Assembly: GCA_003481775.1 (NCBI GenBank)
Contig: QULU01000010.1
Coordinates: forward strand, 1 to 64,000
Source of the DNA: Clostridiaceae bacterium OM02-2AC
GTDB taxonomy: Bacteria > Bacillota_I > Bacilli_A > Erysipelotrichales > Erysipelotrichaceae
Length of the DNA: 64,000 bases
Reading direction: 5' to 3'
The position numbers were made by a program, and so were the translations under genes. Positions 52,378-61,924 of the stretch are shown piece after piece; position 1 is the first letter of the stretch, and each line of letters opens with the position of its first letter. The notes under the pieces were generated by a model. That model had not been told where the DNA came from, ran no database searches, and was given only the letters and a program-made list of their open reading frames with translations.

Positions 52378-53532
52378 TCATCCTCTGTTCCCGTTTATGC
52401 GATTCATATAATACATGACTGTCTTCATAATCCCATAGGTCGTGGCAGTCAGCTTTTCCGGAGCATGATCCAATGCCTGCTGGAACGTCATTGCACGATC
52501 TGCAATACTGTATATCCCGATAAATCCAAGATCATAGAGCTCCTGATATCCGATTCCCAAGGCGCCGCTGATACAGATACATGGTTTCTCATAGCGGTTG
52601 GCAACCTTCAAAATTCCCACCGGCACCTTCCCAAACATCGTCTGCCGATCACTTTGTCCTTCTCCGGTAATCACAAGATCACAATCCTTTACCTGCTCCT
52701 CCATATCACTGAAGGACAGCAACAGCTCAATCCCGGGAATCATAGTCGCATGCAGAATCCCAATGAGTACAGCACCGATTCCTCCTGCCGCTCCCCCACC
52801 TTCAAAGGAATCGATATCCACATGCAGATACCGCCGCACCTGATTGCGGAAATTCTCCATTCCCAAATCAATTTTACGAATCTGATTCGGGAAGAAGCCC
52901 TTTTGTTTTCCAAATACATAGGTTGCCCCGTTTTCTCCCAGCAGATGATTCTTCACATCACAGGCCGCAATCAATTCGATTCCCTCCAGCTTGTTCAGCC
53001 GATTAAAATCAATATAGCGAACCTTGTCCAGATTCATCGCCTGCGGTGAAAGATATTTATGGGAGCTGTCATAAAAACGACACCCCAGCGCCTGCAAAAG
53101 TCCCATACCGCCATCATTGGTGGCACTTCCACCCAATCCGATAATGATTTTTTCGCAGCCCTGTGCAGCCGCATCCAACAGGACCGTGCCCACACCGAAG
53201 CTGCTGCCGAAAAACGGTGCACGCTTGTCACGCTCATGCATATTGAGCCCTATGATATTTGCTACCTCAATCACTGCTGTTTTCCCATTATCAATAATCG
53301 TATACTCACTCATGATTTTCTTTCCATAAGCATCCGTGGTACTTACCGGCTGTTTTCTTCCGTGACAGGTCTCATGAAATGCCTCTACGGTCCCTTCCCC
53401 GCCGTCACCGATGACATAGGACGTCGTAATAACAGCATCGTCCACCTGCCGAATTCCCATTTCAATACGCCCGGCAACCTCTCTTGAAGTCATACAGCCT
53501 TTGTAAGAATCACAGGCAATTACAACCTTCAT
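52378..53532 (-). CDS. Glycerate kinase (GlxK/GarK family)
   Basis: 384 residues. Typical N-terminus VVIACDSYKGCMTSREVA, then GDGGEGTVEAF, IIGLGGSATNDGGMGLLQALG and DLVITGEGQSDRQTMFGKVP, all diagnostic of the GlxK/GarK family. It phosphorylates D-glycerate, usually to 2-phosphoglycerate, feeding glycolysis. The ATG follows the symporter stop with no gap, so the genes are translationally coupled. The pairing suggests catabolism of imported serine or glycine through glycerate. Confidence 0.93.
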   Translation of the reverse strand: MKVVIACDSYKGCMTSREVAGRIEMGIRQVDDAVITTSYVIGDGGEGTVEAFHETCHGRKQPVSTTDAYGKKIMSEYTIIDNGKTAVIEVANIIGLNMHERDKRAPFFGSSFGVGTVLLDAAAQGCEKIIIGLGGSATNDGGMGLLQALGCRFYDSSHKYLSPQAMNLDKVRYIDFNRLNKLEGIELIAACDVKNHLLGENGATYVFGKQKGFFPNQIRKIDLGMENFRNQVRRYLHVDIDSFEGGGAAGGIGAVLIGILHATMIPGIELLLSFSDMEEQVKDCDLVITGEGQSDRQTMFGKVPVGILKVANRYEKPCICISGALGIGYQELYDLGFIGIYSIADRAMTFQQALDHAPEKLTATTYGIMKTVMYYMNRINGNRG

Positions 53533-54879
53533 CTAATCACTCCCATGTTCTTCCATATACTCTTTCGTTAATTTTACCACAACTCGACATAAAATTACCA
53601 GAGAAATCAGGTTGGGTATCGCCATGAGTCCGTTCAGCGTATCCGCAACATCCCATACAAAGGTCAGCTGCAGCTGTGCTCCAAAAACCAGCAGTACCAG
53701 AAAAATCCCCTGATAGATATATAGCATTAGGTTTCCCTTAAACAGATACCGTAAACACTCCCGTGCATAATAATACCAGCCGAGAATGGAGGGAATCGCA
53801 AAGGCGACGATGGAGCAGGAAAAAATTATGCCGCCGAGCGGACCGAAGCCGGAGGTGAAGCAGGCAACCGTCAATGCCACACCCTCCATCCCGCTGTCGA
53901 GCAGTCCACTGGTCAAAATCATCAGACCGGTAATCGTACAGACGACAATCGTATCGAAGAACACCTCAAAGATTCCCCAGAAGCCCTGCTCGATTGCATT
54001 GGCATGAGAAACACAGGCATGGGAGATCGGTGAGCTTCCCATCCCCGCTTCATTGGAAAATACACCTCTGGATATACCGAAATGCATCGCTCGGCTGATG
54101 GCAAAGCCTCCGATACCGCCAACCCCGGCCATAGGACGCATAGCATCCTCCCATACAAGCCGCAGCGCATGCGGCAGTGCATCGGCATGCAGCAAAATCA
54201 GATACAGACAGGCACCGATATACAGGATGGAAATCACAGGAATCGTAATCTCATTGAACCGCATGATAAGATTTCCCTTTCCGAATATGATCCAGGCGAT
54301 GAAAACGGCCATGATGAGTCCGATGATCCAGGAGGGAATGAAAATATAAGATGTAATCGTATGTGCTATCGTATTCGCCGGTGTGACATTTCCAATGCCG
54401 AAGGACGCAAATATGCAAAGCACGGCAAATACAATACCGAGAAAGCCCATATGACAGCCGTTCTCCAGTGTCGTCATCGGTCCGCCGATAAAGGTACCGT
54501 CTTTTTCCTTACTGCGATAATGGATGGCAAGGACGACCTCTCCGTATTTGGTCATCATGCCGAAGATAGCACTGATACACATCCAGAGCAGTGCACCCGG
54601 TCCTCCCATCGTCAAAGCCGTCGTGACCCCCACAACACTGCCGACTCCCAGTGTCCCTGCCAGTGCAGTCGCTACTGCCTGAAAGGGGGTAACCCCATCT
54701 CCCTTACTGCTTTTTCCCAGTGAGCCCAATGTTTTGCGCAGAATCAGCCGTGCATGGGTAAAGGGAAGGAATCTGGTACGCAGCATAAGCCAGAAGCCTG
54801 TAAACAATAAAAAAAAGATCATGTACTTTCCCCATACGACCGCATTGATTTGATCATTCATCAGCATCAGTTTATCCAT
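53533..54879 (-). CDS. Alanine/glycine:cation symporter (AGCS) family protein
   Basis: 448 residues with about 10-11 membrane segments. Diagnostic family blocks: GDGVTPFQAVATALAGTLGVGSVVGV, GGPGALLWMCISAIFGMMTK and SNEAGMGSSPISHA. It imports small neutral amino acids with Na+ or H+. It is the first gene of a two-gene operon with glycerate kinase. Confidence 0.93.
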   Translation of the reverse strand: MDKLMLMNDQINAVVWGKYMIFFLLFTGFWLMLRTRFLPFTHARLILRKTLGSLGKSSKGDGVTPFQAVATALAGTLGVGSVVGVTTALTMGGPGALLWMCISAIFGMMTKYGEVVLAIHYRSKEKDGTFIGGPMTTLENGCHMGFLGIVFAVLCIFASFGIGNVTPANTIAHTITSYIFIPSWIIGLIMAVFIAWIIFGKGNLIMRFNEITIPVISILYIGACLYLILLHADALPHALRLVWEDAMRPMAGVGGIGGFAISRAMHFGISRGVFSNEAGMGSSPISHACVSHANAIEQGFWGIFEVFFDTIVVCTITGLMILTSGLLDSGMEGVALTVACFTSGFGPLGGIIFSCSIVAFAIPSILGWYYYARECLRYLFKGNLMLYIYQGIFLVLLVFGAQLQLTFVWDVADTLNGLMAIPNLISLVILCRVVVKLTKEYMEEHGSD

Positions 54880-54991
54880 AACCTCACACTCCTGTTATAC
54901 TATATTCTTATACCTCTATAAAAAGAATGAAATACAGAGAAGTGAGCAGGAAAAAGGTGATATAATGGTGTCGTTAAGGAGGGCTTGTATT

Positions 54992-55525
54992 ATGAATGTT
55001 ATGTGTATACTAACGGATGGCTTTGAAGAACTGGAGGCAGTCGGTACGATTGCATTGCTTCGCAGAGCGGGCATCAGAATAGATGTCTATGCGCTTGATC
55101 ATACAGTGGCAACAGGACGCTTTGATATCACAATCGATAAGCTGGCGGATATAAAGGATGTGAATACAGCAGACTATGATATGCTGTTTCTGCCGGGCGG
55201 ACCGCACTATCAGAAGCTGGAAGCCGATGACCGTGTGCTTTCCATATTGAAAGAATTCATGGAGCAAAGAAAGCTGGTCAGTGCTATCTGTGCAGCTCCG
55301 ACGATTTTAGGAAGACAGGGCTATCTCAAGGACAAGAAGTACACCTGCTTTACAAGCATGAATGAGGATTTCGGCGGAACGTATGTGAATCAGTATGTGG
55401 TGAGTGATGGAACAATCATCACCGGAAGGAGTGCGGCCGCTGTGATTGATTTTGCTTTCGCCATCATTGAAAAGCTGGAGGGAAGCAAAAAAGCAGAGGA
55501 AGTTAAGGCATCGATTTATTATTAA
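54992..55525 (+). CDS. DJ-1/PfpI family protein
   Basis: Start ATG 54992 after AAGGAGGG. 177 residues. The nucleophile-elbow Cys lies in SAICAAPTILG, with the Glu in GFEELEAVG near residue 14, as in DJ-1/YajL proteins (chaperone or glyoxalase-like activity debated in the literature). Terminator at 55586-55626. Confidence 0.9.
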   Translation: MNVMCILTDGFEELEAVGTIALLRRAGIRIDVYALDHTVATGRFDITIDKLADIKDVNTADYDMLFLPGGPHYQKLEADDRVLSILKEFMEQRKLVSAICAAPTILGRQGYLKDKKYTCFTSMNEDFGGTYVNQYVVSDGTIITGRSAAAVIDFAFAIIEKLEGSKKAEEVKASIYY

Positions 55526-55849
55526 CAGCGTGCAGATAAAAAGAAGCCTGTGAAATGCAAGGCTGCAAACAACATAGGAAATGTCAAAAAATGGGAGAAC
55601 TATGAAAATAGCTTCCCATTTTTTTAAATATATGGCAATGGTGTTGATTTCATCCATTTGTTTGTGTGGATATAGAATAATGGTGAGCACGTATAAGATA
55701 TGATTTTCAAAACCTAAAAACGCTTCTACTTTTTAAGCGGTCTTTGAAATGCGGCTTCTTTACTTTATCTATTGGCTTTTTGGTTATGCTCCGCTATACC
55801 TTCCTTCCAGACCCGACTGGATTCTTTTTAAAAGATACTATCCGGCAAG
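55526..55849. other. Intergenic region with terminator of the DJ-1 gene
   Basis: A stem AAAAATGGGA (55586-55595) with TCCCATTTTT (55614-55623) and T-run ends the DJ-1 transcript; the A-rich left side could also serve the other strand. No gene is present in the remaining 200 bases. Confidence 0.65.
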
Positions 55850-56737
55850 CTAGTGCTTCTCTGCAATGTACTTCACCATGAGCTGACACGGATTCCATTC
55901 ATCCCACAGCGGCAGAACCTCCAGCGGACAGAATCCACAGTTTTCATAAAAGGCATAGGTTTTCAGATAACTGGGATCCTGCACCTTTGGAGACAGCGTT
56001 TTCACCTGCAGATACTGCATTGCCGCATGTTTCGCCTCCTGCTCTGCCATACGCATCAGCTGGGTACCGATTCCCATACGATGCAGCTGCGGCAGAATGC
56101 CCATAACATAAACCTCCATCGCCTGCGGACTGGTCTTTTTGAGTGACAGAAACCCGACCATATCCTCCTTGAAGAAACAGCGGATGGTTTTCATATCCCT
56201 GCTTTCTTGTACATACTCCTCCAAGGACTCGGGAAGTCCAAACCAATCCGGAAGTGCCTTCAAAATTGCACGGGAGCGCTCAGGCTCACAGCCATCGCAA
56301 ATCTCATAGCGCAGACAGCTTTTTACCACCATATGGAGAAGGAGCGGCTGAATTGCAGGATATGTCCAAGCCTTTGGTAATGCTGTCATGCACCTTACCT
56401 CCGCAATCTCACTCTCCAGCAGCTCTTTGAAAGCGCAAGCCTCTGTCCGATACAGCATGCCAAAGCTTTCCTCCCCTGTTTCATTCACCCTTGTTTTGCC
56501 TTCAACCGAATACACACAGACACGCTCCATACGGGCATCCGCAATTCCCGTTTCCTCAAGCAGCTCTCTTTGCGCACAGGCATCAATGCTTTCTCCGGCC
56601 TCCCGATGTCCCCCGGGCAGCTCCCATGTATCGCGTTCCCTGTGGCGAACAAACAGCCATCCACTCCTGCACCAGACAGCAATCACGGCAAATTTCAGCT
56701 TTGCATCCGGTACAGAATCATAAAATCGAACCTTCAT
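55850..56737 (-). CDS. Nudix hydrolase-GNAT acetyltransferase fusion
   Basis: 295 residues. Residues about 15-135 form a Nudix domain with the box GGHREAGESI...RELLEETG. Residues about 150-290 form a GNAT domain with the acetyl-CoA motif ILPQLHRMGIGTQLM and the family-like tail YENCGFCPLE. The fusion is in one frame without a join sequence error. Substrates are unknown; a house-cleaning or antibiotic/nucleotide modifying role is possible. Confidence 0.87.
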   Translation of the reverse strand: MKVRFYDSVPDAKLKFAVIAVWCRSGWLFVRHRERDTWELPGGHREAGESIDACAQRELLEETGIADARMERVCVYSVEGKTRVNETGEESFGMLYRTEACAFKELLESEIAEVRCMTALPKAWTYPAIQPLLLHMVVKSCLRYEICDGCEPERSRAILKALPDWFGLPESLEEYVQESRDMKTIRCFFKEDMVGFLSLKKTSPQAMEVYVMGILPQLHRMGIGTQLMRMAEQEAKHAAMQYLQVKTLSPKVQDPSYLKTYAFYENCGFCPLEVLPLWDEWNPCQLMVKYIAEKH

Positions 56738-56868
56738 ATCCTATCCATCTCCTCATTTATCCCTATTGTACCATATTTCTGTCAAATTTCTGTTTTTTCC
56801 TTCCCGCACACACTCCCACAATCCCATTTTTATGATATAATAGCTAAGTTGAGAAAGAAGGTGTTTGT

Positions 56869-56946
56869 ATGTCTCCTGAGCCCGAAAGTCCATGTCGAAG
56901 TTGTATAAATCATAATACAGGAGGCGTATCTACATCCCTCCTGTAA
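56869..56946 (+). CDS. Candidate 25-codon leader peptide of corA
   Basis: ATG 56869 to TAA 56944 follows an AAGGTG ribosome binding site, 28 bases after a TATAAT (56836-56841). The peptide begins MSPEPESPCRSC: three prolines alternating with two glutamates within eight codons. Pro/acidic alternation near the N-terminus is what destabilises ribosomes at low Mg2+ in the enterobacterial MgtL leader. The frame ends inside the hairpins that control the corA ribosome binding site. No ribosome profiling or homology evidence is available here, so its translation is a prediction. Confidence 0.6.
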   Translation: MSPEPESPCRSCINHNTGGVSTSLL

Positions 56947-56962
56947 GAAGGAGGTCTTTTTT
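56917..56962 (+). promoter_or_regulatory. Attenuator: mutually exclusive hairpins ahead of corA
   Basis: ACAGGAGG (56917-56924) can pair with CCTCCTGT (56937-56944). The same CCTCCT (56937-56942) can instead pair with AGGAGG (56949-56954), which is the corA ribosome binding site and is followed by TCTTTTTT (56955-56962), making a terminator. The two pairings exclude each other. A ribosome on the 3' part of the leader frame would mask 56917-56924 and favour the closing hairpin; early drop-off would leave the opening hairpin to form first. Confidence 0.65.
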
Positions 56963-57907
56963 ATGTTGGAATTTTACAAGACATATGGAACTGTCACAAA
57001 AAAACTGGAACAGCCGGAACCAGGATGCTGGATCAGCGCTGTTGCGCCTACACAGGAAGATATTGATTTCCTGACAAATAAAATCGGTGTGCTGCCGGAG
57101 TTTATCAAATCCTCACTGGATGAAGAGGAAAGCTCCCATATCGATTATGACGATGATGAAAACCAGACCCTGGTTATTGTCGATTACCCGAGTGCGGAGG
57201 AAGATGACAATCTGGATGAAAATACCCTGCTGTATACCACGCTGCCGTTGGGTGTTGTTATCATGAAGGGATATGTGATTACGATTTCCCTATATGAGAA
57301 TCTCAGCATCGAGGATATGGCAAATGGCAGAATCAAGGGGATGAATACCGATATGAAAACCCGTTTTCTGTTGTTGCTGCTGCTACGTATTTCCCAGCGC
57401 TTCCTGATATATCTACGTCAAATTGACCGGATTTCCTCCCGCACCGAGCAGCGTCTTCATCAGTCAATGAAAAACAAGGAGCTGATTCAGATGCTGGGGC
57501 TGGAAAAATCGCTGGTATATTTCAGCACCTCACTGAAAACCGATGAGGTTACCTTAAATAAAATCATGCGCGGAAAGCTAATCAAGCTGTATGAGGAGGA
57601 TCAGGATATTCTGGAGGATGTACTGATTGAAATCCATCAGGCGATTGAGATGTGTAACATTTACTCCAACATCCTTTCCGGAACGATGGATGCCTTTGCT
57701 TCCGTTATTTCCAATAACCTGAATATCGTAATGAAAATACTGACTGTCATCACAATCGTCATGGCGATACCGAACATCATCTTCAGCTTCTATGGTATGA
57801 ATGTCAGCGGATTGCCTTATCCGGAATGGTGGTTTCCAACGGCAGTTGCAGCTATCTGCTGTATCATCGCAACGCTTATTTTCAAGAAAAAGGATATGTT
57901 TCACTAA
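56963..57907 (+). CDS. CorA family magnesium/divalent cation transporter
   Basis: 314 residues. A long soluble N-terminal domain is followed by two C-terminal membrane segments (about 255-275 and 288-307) with the selectivity motif YGMNVSGLP between them. GMN is invariant in CorA. It starts at ATG 56963, eight bases after AGGAGG, directly behind a U-run. The last residues KKKDMF are basic, as usual. It forms a pentameric Mg2+ (or Co/Ni) channel. Expression is probably controlled by the leader upstream. Confidence 0.93.
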   Translation: MLEFYKTYGTVTKKLEQPEPGCWISAVAPTQEDIDFLTNKIGVLPEFIKSSLDEEESSHIDYDDDENQTLVIVDYPSAEEDDNLDENTLLYTTLPLGVVIMKGYVITISLYENLSIEDMANGRIKGMNTDMKTRFLLLLLLRISQRFLIYLRQIDRISSRTEQRLHQSMKNKELIQMLGLEKSLVYFSTSLKTDEVTLNKIMRGKLIKLYEEDQDILEDVLIEIHQAIEMCNIYSNILSGTMDAFASVISNNLNIVMKILTVITIVMAIPNIIFSFYGMNVSGLPYPEWWFPTAVAAICCIIATLIFKKKDMFH

Positions 57908-57931
57908 CAGAACATCACGTTCTGTTTTTTT
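57907..57931 (+). terminator. Terminator of corA
   Basis: ACAGAAC (57907-57913) pairs with GTTCTGT (57919-57925), followed by T residues. Confidence 0.88.
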
Positions 57932-57979
57932 GTATTCTCGCATTATGTACTTACAATATACAAAACGAGGAGATAACTT

Positions 57980-58640
57980 ATGAACAATCCATGAAACGAT
58001 ATCGAACTACAGACATAGGAAGCACATATACAGCGAGAGAGTGTTCAGCAGCTGCAGACACTGGATAGCATTATGGAAGAACAATTCGCTTTATGCGATG
58101 CAAAACAGGTTATGATTTTGGAAAGTCGCAGGAGGAAACGGCCTGCGGCATTTGAAGACACATGCCTTTCAAGCGGTGTATGGAGTGGATATAAACTCCG
58201 CATATCTGCAGGAATGCCAGCGGTGCTATCCTGAATGGAAAGAGGTTTTTATTCCCATAGAGGCGGATCTTCTGGATGAACGGATACAGCTGCCACATTG
58301 CGATCTTTTAATTGCAAATCTCTTGATGGAATATATCGGCTATACAAGATTTCAAACGCTGGCGAAACAGAGCAGCGCAGTATGGATCCGTGTTGTTATC
58401 CAGCAGGATTTTGCGGAAGGCTTTGTATCCGACTTCCCCGATTTGCCATCCTTTGTTGCATTAAACACCATACATGAACAGCTGCAGGAAGTGAAGCTAA
58501 CACGCAGTATGCTGTCCATCGATTATTCTCTGTCAAAACGCACGCTATCCCCCCTGCCAAATGGAAAAGCGCTGCTCAGACTGGATTATACGTATGGATT
58601 GTCGATTGACGAAGTAAATGCTACCATAAGGAGCCTGTAG
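57980..58640 (+). pseudogene. Decayed class I SAM-dependent methyltransferase
   Basis: A start ATG 57980 with GAGGAGA upstream opens a frame MNNP, then TGA (57992-57994) where Trp would be expected and TAG (58016-58018) a few codons later. The frame then reads through to VMIL and shifts by one base at about 58121-58125. Removing one A there restores V-A-G-G-N-G-L-R-H-L-K, a SAM-binding motif I, which continues into the open part from 58152 (VYGVDINSAYLQEC...CDLLIANLLMEYIG). Two nonsense codons and one frameshift make this a pseudogene, although its second half is still open. Confidence 0.85.
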
Positions 58641-58919
58641 GGCACCGCAGCTGATTTCTGCATCAAAGTCTGAAGCTCTTTTCCTTCATTTTTATCATGT
58701 GGTTTTACATATACAACAAAAAAACTACAGGACATACTGGCTCTTACATTCGGATAAAAATAAAAAAGCGAAAATAGAAGAAGTGAATTCCTATGACTCA
58801 AAAGCTCACGTTCTTCTTTTTTCAGCTGCATACTACCCTCTTTACAAATAAAAACCGGCATCCTCTGCTTCTTCTGCAGACATTTTTATTTCATACGTTA
58901 TGCAGACAAAAACATATGC

Positions 58920-59798
58920 CTATTCCTTCTCTATCTTCCTTTTCACCGGAATCCATATCTCACTTCTATAATCAGCACCATCACAATCTGCATCCAGTGT
59001 ATACCATTCGATATTCAAATTTGCCGCAATATCATATTCCTGATTTTCCGGCAGCCATTCAGCGAAAATCTTTGTATTTACGGCCTGCAAAGCACCGGGC
59101 AGCGGTCCAACACAGGTGAATTTTGCCCAGGTAAGCTCTGGTATTGTTAGGACATGCATCTGAGCAGGTACCTCCATTCCCTGATAGGTGCCGGCAATCA
59201 TACACTGAAAGCAGCCCTCTTTTCCTTCATCGTCAATACAGACACCAAATCGTCCGATATCCGGAATCGACTGCATACAGGCTGTATGCCCATGACAATA
59301 CTGCTCCTGAAATTCCTTCCAGAATTGCGGGATTTCCTGATATGCATGCTCATACTGTACTTCCTTCTTCAATCCGACTACCTGAAAGCTGTCCATGTGC
59401 TCAATTACATAATCCATTTCTATTCCTCCTTGTATGGTGATCCTGATATTCAGAGGCAAAAATGGACAGATATGCTCCGCATGCGCACGGATTCGATTCG
59501 GTGTAATCCCATGAAAGCGATAAAAAGCTTTGGTAAAGCTTTCCGGTGTCTGATATCCGTATTTGAAAGCCAGATCAATGATTTTCGTCTCACTGTCAAC
59601 CGCCTCCAGTGCAGCCAGATACAATCTGCGGTTACGGACATATTCCATCAGACTGTAGCCCGTCAGAATCGAAAATCCCTTTTGCAGATAGAATGGAGAA
59701 ACATGCACGGCCTCCGCGATATCCTCAGGATGAATATCCTCAAGCAGATGCTGCTCCATATATCTGATTGTCTTCTGTAAACAAGCCATCCATTCCAT
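58920..59798 (-). CDS. AraC family regulator with GyrI-like effector domain
   Basis: Start ATG 59798, six bases after TAGGAGGTG (an in-frame GTG overlaps that site). About 292 residues: AraC double helix-turn-helix at residues about 5-105 (IHPEDIAEAVHVSPFYLQKGFSI, IIDLAFKYGYQTPESFTKAFYRF), then a GyrI/Rob-type effector-binding domain (about 125-290). Rob/SoxS-like regulators of this layout respond to small amphipathic drugs. No target gene is obvious next to it; the DUF308 gene lies upstream on the same strand. Confidence 0.9.
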   Translation of the reverse strand: MEWMACLQKTIRYMEQHLLEDIHPEDIAEAVHVSPFYLQKGFSILTGYSLMEYVRNRRLYLAALEAVDSETKIIDLAFKYGYQTPESFTKAFYRFHGITPNRIRAHAEHICPFLPLNIRITIQGGIEMDYVIEHMDSFQVVGLKKEVQYEHAYQEIPQFWKEFQEQYCHGHTACMQSIPDIGRFGVCIDDEGKEGCFQCMIAGTYQGMEVPAQMHVLTIPELTWAKFTCVGPLPGALQAVNTKIFAEWLPENQEYDIAANLNIEWYTLDADCDGADYRSEIWIPVKRKIEKE

Positions 59799-59913
59799 TA
59801 TTCGCACCTCCTATGTACAGTATACCGTCTGTAAATCTTTCCATCTCGTCAATCTCTGCTTTCCTTTGTCCGATCTCCGCATTGAAAAAAAGCGATGCTT
59901 CCACCGCTTCTTA

Positions 59914-60534
59914 TCATACCATATGATCTTTCCCGTCAATCACCTCATGTGCAGCGGCTTCCTGATTGGAAATATCCAGAATTTGTTCACTGTGGCGCCC
60001 ATAGCGTCTGGCAACACCGCGATAATACAAAATCGTATAGAAATTCGCAATCGCATCCAGTATCAGCAGAAAGCTGAATAGATTATGCAGTGTCTTTTCC
60101 TCAAAGGATACCAGGATCAGCACCATTCCCATAAGCAGCGGGACAACGGCAAGTGCCAGGTGAATCTTCCACTGCGCATCCTCCAAACGAAACAGATTCA
60201 TAGAATACTGCAAACGCAGTGTCGCGTCCAAAACCACAAGACTGGAAATAACAATGGGATAATTGTCTACGATCAGATATGGCTTTGTGGCAACGATCAG
60301 CCCTGCTATGCAATATAATACACCAAAGGAAAAGCTGAATTCATTTGGCTTCATATATTCCTTTTTAAAAAAATAAACAAGAATCTGGAACAAGCCTACC
60401 AAAATAATCACGATTCCTGCTATCTGGAAGAAATTCAGGAATTTTTCCTTTTCAATCGTATAAGATAAGATAGAAAATATCATATAAAAAATGGAAAGAA
60501 TCAAAAGCTTCCAGTTTTCAATTTTCAAATTCAT
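59914..60534 (-). CDS. DUF308/HdeD-like membrane protein
   Basis: 206 residues, starting after GAGGAGG. Six hydrophobic segments in three pairs fit the HdeD/DUF308 family: LLILSIFYMIFSILSYTI, then FQIAGIVIILVGLFQILVYFF, and so on. The C-terminal 35 residues are soluble and charged (RRYGRHSEQILDISNQEA). The family is linked to acid resistance in Escherichia coli but is generally uncharacterised in Firmicutes. Confidence 0.78.
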   Translation of the reverse strand: MNLKIENWKLLILSIFYMIFSILSYTIEKEKFLNFFQIAGIVIILVGLFQILVYFFKKEYMKPNEFSFSFGVLYCIAGLIVATKPYLIVDNYPIVISSLVVLDATLRLQYSMNLFRLEDAQWKIHLALAVVPLLMGMVLILVSFEEKTLHNLFSFLLILDAIANFYTILYYRGVARRYGRHSEQILDISNQEAAAHEVIDGKDHMV

Positions 60535-60679
60535 ACAACGGCCTCCTCATATAGCTGTACTTATCATATCATATTTTTCCAGTATTATCCGCAAGAACAT
60601 GAATTTCCTACCTTTCAAATGAACAAAGCTGCCTGTATGAGCTGATGAGGAAGACTGTTCAACAGCTCATCATAATCCC

Positions 60680-61717
60680 TCACCAGATTCCCAGCACCTT
60701 CTGCATGAGCAGGGATACCACCGTGATACCGACCCAGCAGCAAAACCCCATAAAGATAGGCTTCCCACCGTTTTTTACCAGCTTTACAATATCGGTATGC
60801 AGGCCAACTGCCCCCATTGCCATAATGATAAAGAATTTGCTCAACTCCTTTAAAGGCAGGAAGATATCTGCGGATATATGAAATACATTGGTAGAGATCG
60901 TCGTTATGACGGAGGCCATAAGGAAGTAGAGAATAAATACCGGAAATATCTGTTTCCATGCAACCTTTTTTCCCTCCCGTTTCTCCTCCTGCTCCTCTTT
61001 TCGCATTCTTTGAACGCCCAGAAACAGGGTGATTGGAATAATTGCAAGAGTGCGTGTCAGCTTGACTGTAACCGCCTTATCCAGCGTTGCTGATCCCAAA
61101 TGAAACATGCTGTCCCAGGTTGCTGCGGTTGCTGTTACAGAGGAGGTGTCGTTTACCGCAGTTCCTGCAAATACGCCGAAGCCCTCACTGCCATGAAAAT
61201 GCAGAAGCGTTCCCAGCCAGGGAAACAGCATAGCCGCCAGAATATTAAATAGAAATATAACAGAAATCGCCTGAGCTACCTCCTCGTCATCTGCCGCAAT
61301 GACCGGGGCAGTCGCCGCGATCGCAGAGCCTCCGCAAATGGAAGAGCCAACACCTACCAGTGTGGAGATGTTGGTCGGCATGTGAAGTCCGCGCTTCAAA
61401 ACAAACGCAATAACGAGAGATGTTGTGATTGTCGCCAGAATGATTGGAAGTGACTGCTGTCCTGTTTTGGCAATGACAGACAGATTTAAGCCAAACCCAA
61501 GCAATATGACTGCATACTGTAAAATTTTCTTTGATGTGAAGGTGATGCCGGCCTGCAGACTTTTCACTTCCTTTATGCGAAATGCCAGCAGCATTCCGAT
61601 GAGAATTGCAAATACCGGCCCTCCAATGATGGGAACCCATTGTCCCAGCAGCAGGGCAACAGCTGCTATACCAAAGCATACCAGCAGTCCCCTTCCCTTT
61701 TCTTTTATAAAAATCAT
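60680..61717 (-). CDS. YeiH/UPF0324 family putative sulfate or sulfur-anion exporter
   Basis: 345 residues with about ten membrane segments. Family blocks: [56 protein letters not shown]. It starts behind AAAAGGAG. In several bacteria relatives sit with taurine or sulfur genes; the transport direction is inferred, not shown. An overlapping upstream reading frame is noted under findings. Confidence 0.9.
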   Translation of the reverse strand: MIFIKEKGRGLLVCFGIAAVALLLGQWVPIIGGPVFAILIGMLLAFRIKEVKSLQAGITFTSKKILQYAVILLGFGLNLSVIAKTGQQSLPIILATITTSLVIAFVLKRGLHMPTNISTLVGVGSSICGGSAIAATAPVIAADDEEVAQAISVIFLFNILAAMLFPWLGTLLHFHGSEGFGVFAGTAVNDTSSVTATAATWDSMFHLGSATLDKAVTVKLTRTLAIIPITLFLGVQRMRKEEQEEKREGKKVAWKQIFPVFILYFLMASVITTISTNVFHISADIFLPLKELSKFFIIMAMGAVGLHTDIVKLVKNGGKPIFMGFCCWVGITVVSLLMQKVLGIW

Positions 61718-61872
61718 ACATTTCTCCTTTTCTCATTTTCTGTATGCTTGCCCTACAGCCGTAATGCAAGGCAGCTATGTCAGTATACGATACCTTTTCC
61801 AAAAAATGAAATTATAAATATTTATGTCTACATAACGCCGTGTTATCCTGCTTTTCGATGCTGTAGGAATAC

Positions 61873-61911
61873 AAAAAAACGCTCTGTGACAGCAGTCTCA
61901 GACAGCGTTTT
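61873..61911. terminator. Bidirectional terminator
   Basis: AAAACGCT and AGCGTTTT arms, with further pairing TGTGA/TCAGACA, stand between the YeiH upstream region and the AraC stop. A and T runs flank both sides. Confidence 0.65.
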
Positions 61912-61924
61912 CATTTCTCTTTCT

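Noticed and set aside
60615..60959. A minus-strand frame overlapping the YeiH gene end
   Set aside because: It reads the same bases as the YeiH membrane protein in another frame and has no start signal.
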